64,000 nt of DNA from Planotetraspora mira (GTDB taxonomy: Bacteria > Actinomycetota > Actinomycetes > Streptosporangiales > Streptosporangiaceae). The notes beneath the pieces were generated by a model. It was not told where the DNA came from. It ran no database searches and saw nothing but the letters and a program-made list of their open reading frames with translations. Positions within the stretch are counted from its first letter, which is position 1; each line of letters begins with the position of its first letter. The position numbers were made by a program, and so were the translations under genes. Of the stretch, positions 42,481 to 50,542 are shown piece by piece. The stretch covers positions 186,001-250,000 of the forward strand of contig NZ_BOOO01000004.1 of NCBI RefSeq assembly GCF_016863275.1, written 5' to 3'.

Positions 42481-43092
42481 ATGCTGAACCCAGTCGATCT
42501 TGGCCAGATCTCCAAGCCCCTAGAAGATCAACTATCGGGATTGTCGTTGCAGGGCAACGCTACGCTCTTTGGAGTCTGTGGATACGCATTGCTGCCGATC
42601 CTACGGGAGGTGGAGGAGCGTTTCATGCGCCAGTGGACTTTTCCTGACACGGAAAGGGCTCTTCTGATTTCGAGGGAATTTGCGCTTGGGGATGCTCCAG
42701 CTCAACATAATCGCGAGCTTCGTGATCGACTGCTGGAATCTGTACCGAATGGCCACGAGCTGGACTCGCCATGGAGTACGCATGCAACCGATGCGTTGAT
42801 CTGCATAGATGCCGCCCTTGTTGCTGCGTCAGAGGATCTGCAAGATTTTTTCGAGCCATCATGGATTTATTACGTTCTTGAGCCGTTGGCCGTGTCCCTA
42901 AGTCCAAACAGTTACGATCTCCCCCCGGCGCTGCTTAGTAAGGGAGGCCGAATTTCTGCGGCCGTTGACTTTCTGAGCAGGGCGATTTCCGAGCTGAGCA
43001 AGGTTGGTGACGTCTCTGACGAAATGTATGAAGGATTGCTGCGCAGTGCCGTTGCAATCAGGCCGCATTCACCCAATGTGCCCCGATCATGA
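42481..43092 (+). CDS. Low-GC orphan protein (immunity-protein-like, speculative)
   Basis: A 203-aa acidic protein with no family I can name. The stretch THATDALICIDAALVAASED and YYVLEPLAVSLSPN is helical and acidic, in the style of small immunity proteins of polymorphic toxins, but no toxin is adjacent. Codon use (TTT, ATT, GCA, AAT, TTG) and GC content, clearly lower than the rest of the window, indicate recent transfer. The start ATG 42481 is uncertain; no strong ribosome site. It lies against the right border of the rnpB-flanked island. Confidence 0.6.
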   Translation: MLNPVDLGQISKPLEDQLSGLSLQGNATLFGVCGYALLPILREVEERFMRQWTFPDTERALLISREFALGDAPAQHNRELRDRLLESVPNGHELDSPWSTHATDALICIDAALVAASEDLQDFFEPSWIYYVLEPLAVSLSPNSYDLPPALLSKGGRISAAVDFLSRAISELSKVGDVSDEMYEGLLRSAVAIRPHSPNVPRS

Positions 43093-43108
43093 ATGAGGCG
43101 GGGAGAAC

Positions 43109-43127
43109 TTCCAGGTCAGACCTGGAA
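43109..43127 (-). terminator. Hairpin immediately after rnpB
   Basis: TTCCAGGT and ACCTGGAA form a perfect 8-base stem with a 3-base loop directly at the RNA 3' end, followed on the RNA strand by GTTCTCCCC. It may be the rnpB transcription end or processing structure. It lies on the island side of the repeat and is absent from the left copy. Confidence 0.4.
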
Positions 43128-43161
43128 ACAGCGGACGAGTCGGCCTGTAGGCCGGGTTCTG
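43127..43161. repeat. Right direct repeat within rnpB 3' end (att-like)
   Basis: The last 35 bases of rnpB, matching 35046-35080 at 34 of 35 positions in the same orientation. At this end the repeat is part of the intact RNA, so insertion would not have damaged RNase P. Confidence 0.8.
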
Positions 43162-43528
43162 TGATCAGCCGGAGCTGATCGGCGGCCATCCATCTAGGAC
43201 CGTCGTTGCCGACGGCCTCAAGCGGTCTACCCGCACGACTCGGGCGAGCAGCCCTCGAACGCCGCGCGCGGAACGCCTCCGAGGAGGCGCCCCTTCTTGA
43301 CCTTGCTCCGGGTGGGGTTTACCTAGCCGCCCACGTCACCGTGGGCGCTGGTGGTCTCTTACACCACCCTTTCACCCTTACCCCCGAAGGGGCGGTCTGC
43401 TCTCTGTGGCACTGTCCCGCGGGTCACCCCGGGTCGGCGTTACCGACCACCCTGCCCTGTGGAGCCCGGACCTTCCTCGGCAGGGCCCGAAAGCCCTGAC
43501 GCGGCCGCCCGGCCGACTCGTCCGCTGT
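43127..43528 (-). ncRNA. rnpB: RNase P RNA (bacterial class A)
   Basis: The reverse strand reads a complete RNase P RNA. The 5' end ACAGCGGACGAGTCGGCC pairs with the 3' end as helix P1. GAGGAAGGTCCGGGCTCCACAG follows (split here by rule: GAGGAAGGTCCGGGC, then TCCACAG), the classic 5' core. ACAGAGAGCAGACCGCC and GGTAAGGGTGAAAGGGT, the conserved central region, come next, then AGACCGCTTGAG and CCTAGATGGATGG near the 3' end and the tRNA-CCA-binding GGTT element within AACCCGGCC. It is the catalytic RNA that matures tRNA 5' ends. A -10-like TAGGCT lies just upstream of the 5' end. Confidence 0.97.
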
Positions 43529-43582
43529 ATGTACAAGCCTAGCGGCTCGACGGGTTCGCCCCCGCCACGGACGCCTCTGGGC

Positions 43583-44734
43583 TCACATCTGAAGATGCGC
43601 GGTGTCGTTGAACGCACGCATCACGGCAGGGCCGTCGGCGTAGTAGTCGATCGACGAGAGACAGGCCAGGTCGAGATGCATCCGATAAAGGGCCTGCGGA
43701 GGGGCTTCGAGGGCCGAACGGACGAGCAGCTTGATCGGCGTCACGTGCGACACCACGAGGACCGTCCGGCCCTGGTGCGCCTCGATGATCCTCGCCCGCG
43801 CCCGCTCGACCCGGCGGGCCGTCGTGGCGAAGCTCTCGCCGCCCGGCGGAGCCACCTCGGGGTCCGCCAGCCAGGCCGCCAGGTCGTCCGGCCACCTCTT
43901 CTGGATCTCGGCGAACGTGTGCCCCTCCCACGCGCCGAAGTCCGTCTCGCGGAGGTCTTCCTCCACCGACACGGCGAGGCCCGTACGGGAGGCCACGGCC
44001 TCGGCGGTCTGCCGGGCGCGCGTCAGCGGCGAACTGACGATCACCTCGATCTCGTACGGCTTGCGCGACAGCCGCGTCGCGGCGGCCTCGGCCTGAGCCA
44101 TGCCGTCCGCGGTGAGGGACGGGTCGCCCAGACCGGAGAAGCGCTTGTCCACGGACAGCGGAGTCTCGCCGTGGCGCAGGAGGATCAGGGACGTCGGTCT
44201 GAGGGCCGGCCGGGGCATCCACCCGGTGCCGCCGGCCTCCGAAGCCGCGGCGGACTCGACACGCGCCGTCACGGACGTGGTGGCCGAGGCCGTGGCCGAG
44301 ACGGTCTTGGCCTGCCACTTCTCACCCCGCGCCGCGGCGTCCATGGCCTCGTTGGCGAGCCGGTCCGCGTGGGTGTTCTTCTCTCGCGGGATCCACGTCC
44401 ACGTCACACGGAACCGCCGGGCGAGCGCCGCCGCCTCCAGTGCGAGCGGCCGCAGTCCTTCGTGCTTGACCTTCCATCGACCGGCCATCTGCTCGATGAC
44501 CAGCTTGGAGTCCATCCGCACCGTGACCGCGGCGCCCTCGGCGCCGAGGGCGACCAGTGCCTGAAGGCCGGCGATCAGGCCGCGATACTCGGCCACGTTG
44601 TTGGTCGCGGTGCCGATCGACTCGGCCGCCTCGGCGACGACCTGCCCGTCGGAGTCCTTCACCACCGCGCCGTACCCGGCGGGGCCGGGGTTGCCCCGCG
44701 ACCCTCCGTCGGCCTCGACGACGAAGGAGCTCAC
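43583..44734 (-). CDS. Bifunctional RNase H / acid phosphatase (phosphoglycerate-mutase fold)
   Basis: A 383-aa fusion as in mycobacterial Rv2228c. Residues 1-140 are RNase HI with the acidic set Asp9 (EADGGSRGNPG), Glu49 (NNVAEYRG), Asp75 (RMDSKLVIEQ) and Asp124 (HADRLANEA). A low-complexity linker (145-180) leads to a histidine-phosphatase domain with RHGE at 187-190 and the second His in VVSHVTPIKL, close to alpha-ribazole phosphatase CobC. It removes RNA from RNA-DNA hybrids and dephosphorylates small substrates. GTG 44734 overlaps the stop of the zinc-ribbon gene (GTGA), so the three minus-strand genes form an operon. Confidence 0.94.
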   Translation of the reverse strand: MSSFVVEADGGSRGNPGPAGYGAVVKDSDGQVVAEAAESIGTATNNVAEYRGLIAGLQALVALGAEGAAVTVRMDSKLVIEQMAGRWKVKHEGLRPLALEAAALARRFRVTWTWIPREKNTHADRLANEAMDAAARGEKWQAKTVSATASATTSVTARVESAAASEAGGTGWMPRPALRPTSLILLRHGETPLSVDKRFSGLGDPSLTADGMAQAEAAATRLSRKPYEIEVIVSSPLTRARQTAEAVASRTGLAVSVEEDLRETDFGAWEGHTFAEIQKRWPDDLAAWLADPEVAPPGGESFATTARRVERARARIIEAHQGRTVLVVSHVTPIKLLVRSALEAPPQALYRMHLDLACLSSIDYYADGPAVMRAFNDTAHLQM

Positions 44735-45468
44735 AGCCCGGACTCGGGGGTTCGGACCAGGATCCGGCGGCACTCCTCGCAGCGGACCACCTCATCCGGG
44801 CCGGCGGCCCGGATCCGGTTGAGCTCGGCGATCGACAGGCTGGTGCGGCACCCGAGGCACCGGCTGCCCTGCAACATCGCCGCTCCGGTGCCGGACTGCT
44901 CGCGCAGCTTCTCGTAGAGGCTGAGCACGTCGGCCGGGATGTCGTCGATCCCGGAGCGCTTGCCCTGAAGCTCGGCGACCTCCTTGTCGAGCTCGGCGAA
45001 CGCGGCGTCGCGGCGGTCCCCGGCGGCGTCGAGCGTGGCCGTCACCTCGTCCCGCTCCGACTTGAGCGCCGCGACCCGGGCGTCGACGGCCTCACGGCGC
45101 TCCATGATCTCCAGGACGACCTCCTCCAGGTCACTCTGGCGCCGCTGGAGCGAGGTGATCTCGGACTGGAGGCTCGCCAGATCCTTGGGCGAGGACACCT
45201 GGCCGGAGTCGAGCCGCTTCTGATCACGCTCGGCTCGGGTCCGCACGGCGTCCACGTCGGACTCGGCCTTGGTCTGGTCGCGCGACAGGTCGCCCGCCTC
45301 GGTCTCGGCGGCGATCACCTGGGTGGCGAGCTGAGCGAGCCTCTTCGACATCTCTTCGATCTCGGCGAGCTCGGGCAGGGTGCGACGGCGATGCCTCAGC
45401 CGGTCGAGCCCCGCATCCAGCTCAGAAAGATCGAGCAGACGCCTCTGTGCTTCGGGTGCGGCCTTCAT
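44731..45468 (-). CDS. C4-type zinc ribbon, coiled-coil protein
   Basis: A 245-aa protein: residues about 10-190 are a long coiled coil (heptad-rich E/K/R/L/A, e.g. LQSEITSLQRRQSDLEEVV). A C-terminal zinc ribbon follows with CLGCRTSL and CEECRRIL. The family is conserved next to Nif3 and RNase H genes in actinobacteria. Its role is unknown; nucleic-acid or ribosome contact is a common guess. ATG 45468 overlaps the Nif3 stop (ATGA). Confidence 0.9.
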   Translation of the reverse strand: MKAAPEAQRRLLDLSELDAGLDRLRHRRRTLPELAEIEEMSKRLAQLATQVIAAETEAGDLSRDQTKAESDVDAVRTRAERDQKRLDSGQVSSPKDLASLQSEITSLQRRQSDLEEVVLEIMERREAVDARVAALKSERDEVTATLDAAGDRRDAAFAELDKEVAELQGKRSGIDDIPADVLSLYEKLREQSGTGAAMLQGSRCLGCRTSLSIAELNRIRAAGPDEVVRCEECRRILVRTPESGL

Positions 45469-46301
45469 CCCCATCCTCGATCCAGGTCTGTGGTCGTCCA
45501 TACATCCGTGACGACGCGGGAGATACGCGCCTCAACATTAATGCCCCTGGCCGCCAGCGCCGACGTCAGATGTCCGGCGGCGTCGGCCAGCCACGGCCAT
45601 TCGGTGGCCCAGTGGGACGCGTCGATGAGCGCGGGACGGTCGCCCGCCTCCATGTGCTCGCTGGCCGGATGGTGGCGCAGGTCCGCGGTCAGGAACACGT
45701 CGACGCCTGCGTCCCGAGCCGCCCCCAGCAGCGAGTCCCCCGCTCCCCCGCTCACGGCGACGGTCTCGACCATACGCTCCGGATCACCGGCCACGCGCAG
45801 TGCCGTACGGGGAAGACCGGCCGCGGCGAGCTCGGCGAAACGACCCAGCGGCATGGGCGACGGCAGCGTGCCGATCCGGCCGAGCCCGCGGCGCGGGTCG
45901 TCCGCCGACGGCTGGAGCGGGCGCAGCTCGGAGGACAGCCCGACGGCGCGGGCGAGCGCGTCCGATACCCCGGGGCTTGCGACGTCGGCGTTGGTGTGGG
46001 CGGTGTAGAGGGCCACGTCGTTCCTGATCAGCCGGTGGATCACCCGGCCCTTGAAGGTGGTCGCCGCGACGGTCGTGGTGCCCCGGAGATAGAGGGGGTG
46101 GTGCGTGACGATCAGGTCGGCGCCCCATTCGAGTGCCTCGTCCACCACCGCCGCCACCGGGTCCACCGCGAAAAGGATCTTCCGTACGGTCAGCGCGGGA
46201 TCGCCGCAGACGAGCCCCACCGCGTCCCAGGTCTCGGCCCAGGCCGGGTCGTATCGCGCCTCGAGTTCGGCGACGACCTCGGCGAGAGAGCAGGTTGGCA
46301 T
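45465..46301 (-). CDS. Nif3-like dinuclear metal centre protein
   Basis: A 278-aa Nif3/YbgI-family hexamer subunit. Metal ligands: the His pair in LIVTHHPLYLRG, the D-x-x-x-x-x-x-H/D region in HTNADVAS, and the C-terminal HHPASEHMEAG / DASHWATE set. The N-terminal WAETWDAVGLVCGDP is the family start. Biochemical role unresolved (sometimes annotated GTP cyclohydrolase type 2). First gene of the three-gene operon; divergent from the dipeptidase gene with 72 bases between. Confidence 0.93.
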   Translation of the reverse strand: MPTCSLAEVVAELEARYDPAWAETWDAVGLVCGDPALTVRKILFAVDPVAAVVDEALEWGADLIVTHHPLYLRGTTTVAATTFKGRVIHRLIRNDVALYTAHTNADVASPGVSDALARAVGLSSELRPLQPSADDPRRGLGRIGTLPSPMPLGRFAELAAAGLPRTALRVAGDPERMVETVAVSGGAGDSLLGAARDAGVDVFLTADLRHHPASEHMEAGDRPALIDASHWATEWPWLADAAGHLTSALAARGINVEARISRVVTDVWTTTDLDRGWG

Positions 46302-46373
46302 CCGCGCAGACTATCGAGAACGGCAAACCGAGGTAACGTCCATGTGACACCACGCTGCAAGGGAGGAACCGAC

Positions 46374-47423
46374 GTGTCCGTTGACCAGCAGGACATCCAC
46401 AGGGACGCGGTCGTCGCAGACACTCACAACGATCTCCTGATGGCGGTCTCCGCCCGCCCGCCGCGGCTGTGGGCCTCCTTCTTCCGCGAACAGTGGCTGC
46501 CCCAACTGGTCGAAGGCGGCGTCGACGTCCAGGTCCTCCCGGTGTTCATCGACGACGCGTACCGCCCGGAGGGAGCGCTGCGTCAGACGCTCCGCATGAT
46601 CGAGTGCGCCCACGTGCTGGCCGAGGGCAACGCCGACGCGGTGCGGATCTGCCACGACGGCGCCCAGATCGACGAGGCGCTCGCCCTCGGCAAGATCGCC
46701 CTGGTGCTCGCCATGGAGAGCATGCCCGGCATCGACGAGACCGTGGAGCTGATCTCGACGGTGCACCGCCTCGGCGTCCGCGTCGCCTCCATCGCCCACT
46801 GGGGCCGTACGGCTCTCGCGGACGGCAGCGGACAGGACGGCACCGGATCGAGGCTCACCAGCCACGGCGTCGAAGCCCTCCAGGAGATGGAACGGCTCGG
46901 CATGATCTTCGACGTCTCCCACCTGGGCGCCTCCGGCGTCGGGCACGTCCTGGAGCTCGCCACCCGGCCCGTGATCGCGACCCATTCCTCCGCACGCGCG
47001 CTGCGCGACCACCACCGCAACCTGACCGACGACCAGCTCCGCGCCATCGCGGCCGGCGGCGGCGTGATCTGCGTGAACTTCCTGGCGGCGTTCCTGACCA
47101 TGGACGCCCGCGCCGCCACGGTCGACCATCTGGTCGATCACATCGAGCACATCGCGGGTGTCGCGGGGATCGACCACGTCGGCCTGGGGCCCGACTTCAT
47201 GCGGGAAGTCCATCTCGACCTGACCCCGCCGTGCTGCGAGGGCTTCAGCTACAGCGAGATCGACGCGATGGCGGCCATCCCTGGCCTCGAGGGTCCCCGG
47301 GGTCTGCCGCTGGTGACCGAGTCCCTGCTCAAGCACGGCTTCTCCGACGACGAGATCGTCAAGATCGTCGGCGGCAACGTGATGCGCCTGTTCCGCGCCG
47401 AGCTGGGGCAGGGCCGCCGGTGA
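46374..47423 (+). CDS. Membrane dipeptidase (peptidase M19)
   Basis: A 349-aa zinc dipeptidase of the renal dipeptidase family. Zinc ligands: His18 and Asp20 in ADTHNDLL, the bridging Glu in LAMESMPGI, His in FDVSHLG and in ATHSSARALRDHHRN, and the Asp of IDHVGLGPDF. M19 enzymes hydrolyse dipeptides, often with a D-residue at the C-terminal side. GTG 46374 follows gggagga (46361-46367). The stop overlaps the next gene by GTGA, starting a four-gene coupled operon, for which it could supply free D-amino acids. Confidence 0.92.
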   Translation: MSVDQQDIHRDAVVADTHNDLLMAVSARPPRLWASFFREQWLPQLVEGGVDVQVLPVFIDDAYRPEGALRQTLRMIECAHVLAEGNADAVRICHDGAQIDEALALGKIALVLAMESMPGIDETVELISTVHRLGVRVASIAHWGRTALADGSGQDGTGSRLTSHGVEALQEMERLGMIFDVSHLGASGVGHVLELATRPVIATHSSARALRDHHRNLTDDQLRAIAAGGGVICVNFLAAFLTMDARAATVDHLVDHIEHIAGVAGIDHVGLGPDFMREVHLDLTPPCCEGFSYSEIDAMAAIPGLEGPRGLPLVTESLLKHGFSDDEIVKIVGGNVMRLFRAELGQGRR

Positions 47424-48538
47424 ACCTCGACGGCATGCTGGCCGATCTCGAGGAGCTCGTCGTCTGCGAGTCGTACTCGAGCGACCACGACGCGGTGGCG
47501 CGGAGCGCGCGGGTGGTCGCCGCGCTGGGGACCCGGATGCTCCAGGCGGAGCCCGAGACGACGGTGATCGGCGGGGTCACCCATCTGCGCTGGTCGTTCG
47601 GCACGCCCAAGGTGCTGCTGCTCGGCCATCACGACACCGTCTGGCCGATCGGCTCGCTGCGCGACCACCCCTGGTCGGTCTCCGGCGGCGTCGCCACGGG
47701 GCCGGGCGTCTTCGACATGAAGGCCGGCCTGGTGCAGCTCTTCCACGCGCTGGCGTCGCTGCCCTCACCGGACGGGGTGACCGTCCTCATCGTGGGCGAC
47801 GAGGAGCTCGGCTCCCCCACCTCCCGTCCGCTGATCGAGGCGAGCGCGGCGAGCTGCGAGGCGGCGCTCGTCCTGGAGGCCAGCGCGAACGGCGGAGCGC
47901 TCAAGACGGCACGCAAGGGCGTATCCCGGTACGAACTCGTCGTCCACGGCAGAGCGGCCCACGCGGGGCTCGAGCCCGAGTTGGGCGCCAACGCCGGCGT
48001 CGAGCTGGCGCACCAGATCATCGCCATCACCGACATCGCGAACGCCGTCGAGTCGTCCTCTCAGGCCGGGCTGGTCTCGGTGACGCCGACCCTGATGTCC
48101 GCGGGGACCAGCACGAACACGGTTCCCGCCATCGGCAGGGTCGCCATCGACGTCCGTGTCCCCGACGCCGGCGCGCAGGCGCGGGTGGACGAGCTGATGC
48201 GCGCCCTGACCCCCCGGACCCCGGGCACCCGGCTGGAGCTCCTCGGCGGCCCGAACCGCCCGCCGCTCGACGCGGCCGCCTCGGCCGGGCTCTTCGAGGT
48301 CGCCGGGCGGATCGCCGGCGACCTCGGCATGGGCTCGCTCGAGGGCGTCTCGGTGGGCGGCGGCTCCGACGGCAACTTCACCGCAGGGGTCGGCTGTCCC
48401 ACTCTCGACGGGCTCGGCGCCGTGGGCGGAGGTGCCCATGCGCCGGGGGAACACGTCGTGGTCGCGGAGATGCCCGTCAGGGCACGTCTGGTCGCGGCGC
48501 TGACCTCCCACGTGCTCTCCGGCGAGCGTGCCCGGTGA
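47420..48538 (+). CDS. M20-family metallopeptidase (N-acyl-amino-acid deacylase type)
   Basis: A 372-aa M20 enzyme of the carboxypeptidase G2/ArgE type: LLLGHHDTVWP holds the first metal His/Asp, GPGVFDMKAG the second Asp, VLIVGDEELGS the Glu pair and GGGAHAPGEH the late His. ELVVHGRAAHAGLEPELGAN is the dimer-domain signature. M20 members of this kind remove acyl groups from amino acids. The GTG start overlaps the dipeptidase stop and the stop overlaps the GNAT start (GTGA both times). With GNAT and NSAR neighbours, an N-succinyl-L-amino acid hydrolase role is inferred. Confidence 0.9.
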   Translation: MNLDGMLADLEELVVCESYSSDHDAVARSARVVAALGTRMLQAEPETTVIGGVTHLRWSFGTPKVLLLGHHDTVWPIGSLRDHPWSVSGGVATGPGVFDMKAGLVQLFHALASLPSPDGVTVLIVGDEELGSPTSRPLIEASAASCEAALVLEASANGGALKTARKGVSRYELVVHGRAAHAGLEPELGANAGVELAHQIIAITDIANAVESSSQAGLVSVTPTLMSAGTSTNTVPAIGRVAIDVRVPDAGAQARVDELMRALTPRTPGTRLELLGGPNRPPLDAAASAGLFEVAGRIAGDLGMGSLEGVSVGGGSDGNFTAGVGCPTLDGLGAVGGGAHAPGEHVVVAEMPVRARLVAALTSHVLSGERAR

Positions 48539-49344
48539 GCGACCCCGCGCGTCAGGCCGCGGACGCCGCGATCAGGAGCGGCGTACGGCTCTGCGAACTG
48601 CATGACATCCCCGCGTTCGAACAGGTGGCGCGGCTTTTCGACGACATCTGGCACCCCGACCCCACCGACCCTCCCATCACGGTCGAGATGATGCGGGCGC
48701 TGTCTCACGCCGGGAACTACGTCACGGGCGCGTTCGACGGATCGACCCTCGTGGGGGCGTCGGCGGGATTCTTCGCCGCCCCCGTGGGCCAGGTGCTGCA
48801 CTCCCACGTCACCGGCGCGGTCAGGCGGGGCGCCGGGTTCGCCCTGAAGCTCCACCAGCGGGCCTGGGCGCTCGGCCGGGGAATCGGCGTCATCACCTGG
48901 ACCTACGACCCGCTGGTACGGCGCAACGCCTATTTCAACCTGGCGAAGCTGGGGGCCCGTCCCGAGGCGTACCTGCCGGAGTTCTACGGGCCCATGACCG
49001 ACGCCGTCAACGCGGGCGACGAGTCGGACCGGCTGCTGGCCGTCTGGCGGCTGACCGATCCGCACGTCGCGGAGGCCTGCGAGGGCAGGCCGTACCGGCC
49101 GGAGGTCCCGGCGGACGCGGTCGCCGGCGTCGCGTCGCACCAGGGGCGGCCGATGGTCGGGCCGACGGACGCGCGTGTCGTGCTGGTGGCGCTCCCCGAG
49201 GACATCGAGACTCTTCGTCAGCAGGATCCGGGGCTCGCCAAGGCCTGGCGGCACGCCGTACGAGAGGTGCTGGGCGGGATGATGGCGCAGGGCGCCCGGG
49301 TGACGGGTCTGGCCGACGGCTGTTACGTGGTGGAGCGCACATGA
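48535..49344 (+). CDS. GNAT-superfamily acyltransferase (COG3375 type)
   Basis: A 269-aa GNAT-fold protein of the group often beside NSAR/OSBS genes. It has IWHPDPTDPPITVEMMRALS, the acyl-CoA region GASAGFFAAPVGQVLHSHVTG with RRGAGFALKLHQRAWALGRG, and TWTYDPLVRRNAYFNLAKLG. In Geobacillus the equivalent enzyme succinylates D-amino acids from succinyl-CoA, feeding NSAR (established for that organism). GTG 48535 overlaps the M20 stop; the stop overlaps the next gene (ATGA). Confidence 0.85.
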   Translation: MSDPARQAADAAIRSGVRLCELHDIPAFEQVARLFDDIWHPDPTDPPITVEMMRALSHAGNYVTGAFDGSTLVGASAGFFAAPVGQVLHSHVTGAVRRGAGFALKLHQRAWALGRGIGVITWTYDPLVRRNAYFNLAKLGARPEAYLPEFYGPMTDAVNAGDESDRLLAVWRLTDPHVAEACEGRPYRPEVPADAVAGVASHQGRPMVGPTDARVVLVALPEDIETLRQQDPGLAKAWRHAVREVLGGMMAQGARVTGLADGCYVVERT

Positions 49345-50444
49345 AGATCACAGGAGTCGAGCTGCGGCGGATCGCGATGCCGCTGGTCGCGCCGTTCCGC
49401 ACGTCGTTCGGGACCGAGCACTCCCGCGACGTGCTGCTGGTCCGGGTGGTGACGCCCGAGGCCGAGGGCTGGGCCGAATGCGTCGCCATGGGTGAGCCGC
49501 TGTACTCGCCGGAGTACGTGGACGGGGCGGCCGACGTGATGCGCCGCTTCATGGTCCCGGCCCTGACGGCGCTGCACCACGTCGACGCGTACGGCGTCGG
49601 CCAGGCGCTGGAACCCCTGAAGGGGCACCGGATGGCCAAGGCCGCTCTGGAGACCGCCGTGCTCGACGCCCAGCTACGGGCCTCCGGGGAGTCCTTCGCG
49701 CGATTCCTCGGCGCGTCGCGGGAGGCCGTGCCCTGCGGCGTCTCCGTGGGGATCATGAATTCGATCCCGGAACTGCTCGACGCGGTCGACGGCTACGTCG
49801 CCGAGGGGTACGTCCGGATCAAGCTCAAGATCGAGCCGGGCTGGGACCTCGAGCCGGTCCGGGCCGTGAGGGAGCGGTTCGGCGACGTGCTGCTGCAGGT
49901 GGACGCGAACGCCGCCTACACGCTGACCGACTCGGCGCATCTGGCCGGGCTCGACGCGTTCGGCCTGCTGCTGATCGAGCAGCCGCTGGCCGACGACGAC
50001 CTCGTGCAGCACGCCGAGCTTGCCAAGCGCCTGCGGACGCCGGTGTGCCTCGACGAGTCGATCGAGTCCGCGGCCCACGCCGCCGCCGCGATCTCGCTCA
50101 AGGCCTGCTCGGTGATCAACATCAAGCCGGGACGGGTCGGCGGCTATCTGGAGGCCCGACGGATCCACGACCTGTGCCGGGCGAACGGCGTCGCCGTCTG
50201 GTGCGGCGGCATGCTCGAGACCGGCATCGGCCGGGCCGCGAACGTCGCCCTCGCCGCGCTCCCGGGATTCACGCTCCCGGGTGACACCTCGGCGTCGCGC
50301 AGGTATTTCGCGAGGGACATCACGCCGCCGTTCGAGTTGCGAGACGGGCACCTCGACGTGCCCGCGGGCCCGGGGATCGGGGTGGACCCCGACCCGGCCG
50401 TCCTCGACGAGGTGACGACCTCCGTGGAGTGGCTCGCTGGGTAG
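49341..50444 (+). CDS. N-succinylamino acid racemase / o-succinylbenzoate synthase (NSAR/OSBS, enolase superfamily)
   Basis: A 367-aa enolase-superfamily enzyme with all catalytic residues: Lys161 and Lys163 in RIKLKIEPG, metal ligands Asp188 (QVDAN), Glu213 (IEQP) and Asp238 (LDES), and Lys262 in INIKPGRVGG. The family performs menaquinone OSBS and/or N-succinylamino acid racemisation. Since no men gene is adjacent and a GNAT and M20 gene are coupled upstream, the racemase role is favoured, but OSBS activity (menC) is not excluded. ATG 49341 overlaps the GNAT stop. Confidence 0.9.
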   Translation: MKITGVELRRIAMPLVAPFRTSFGTEHSRDVLLVRVVTPEAEGWAECVAMGEPLYSPEYVDGAADVMRRFMVPALTALHHVDAYGVGQALEPLKGHRMAKAALETAVLDAQLRASGESFARFLGASREAVPCGVSVGIMNSIPELLDAVDGYVAEGYVRIKLKIEPGWDLEPVRAVRERFGDVLLQVDANAAYTLTDSAHLAGLDAFGLLLIEQPLADDDLVQHAELAKRLRTPVCLDESIESAAHAAAAISLKACSVINIKPGRVGGYLEARRIHDLCRANGVAVWCGGMLETGIGRAANVALAALPGFTLPGDTSASRRYFARDITPPFELRDGHLDVPAGPGIGVDPDPAVLDEVTTSVEWLAG

Positions 50445-50514
50445 CGATATTCTTGAGGTGGTTTGCCCGCTTTTAGTATCGAATCTCCCTTAATTGGCGA
50501 CAGATCGACCAAGT

Positions 50515-50530
50515 GTGATCATCTGATCAC
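50515..50530. promoter_or_regulatory. Perfect palindrome before the orphan histidine kinase gene
   Basis: GTGATCA-TC-TGATCAC is a perfect 7-base-arm inverted repeat 12 bases before the kinase GTG, overlapping the leader. It could be an operator or a hairpin that hides the ribosome site (gggggga follows directly). The preceding 60 bases are AT-richer, as expected for a promoter. Confidence 0.45.
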
Positions 50531-50542
50531 CGGGGGGATCTG

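Noticed and set aside
42120-42515. Integrase remnant on the minus strand at the island's right end
   Set aside because: The open frame has no tyrosine- or serine-recombinase motif.
49341-50444. Firm menC assignment for the NSAR/OSBS gene
   Set aside because: The catalytic residues cannot tell OSBS from racemase, and the coupled GNAT and M20 genes favour the racemase pathway.
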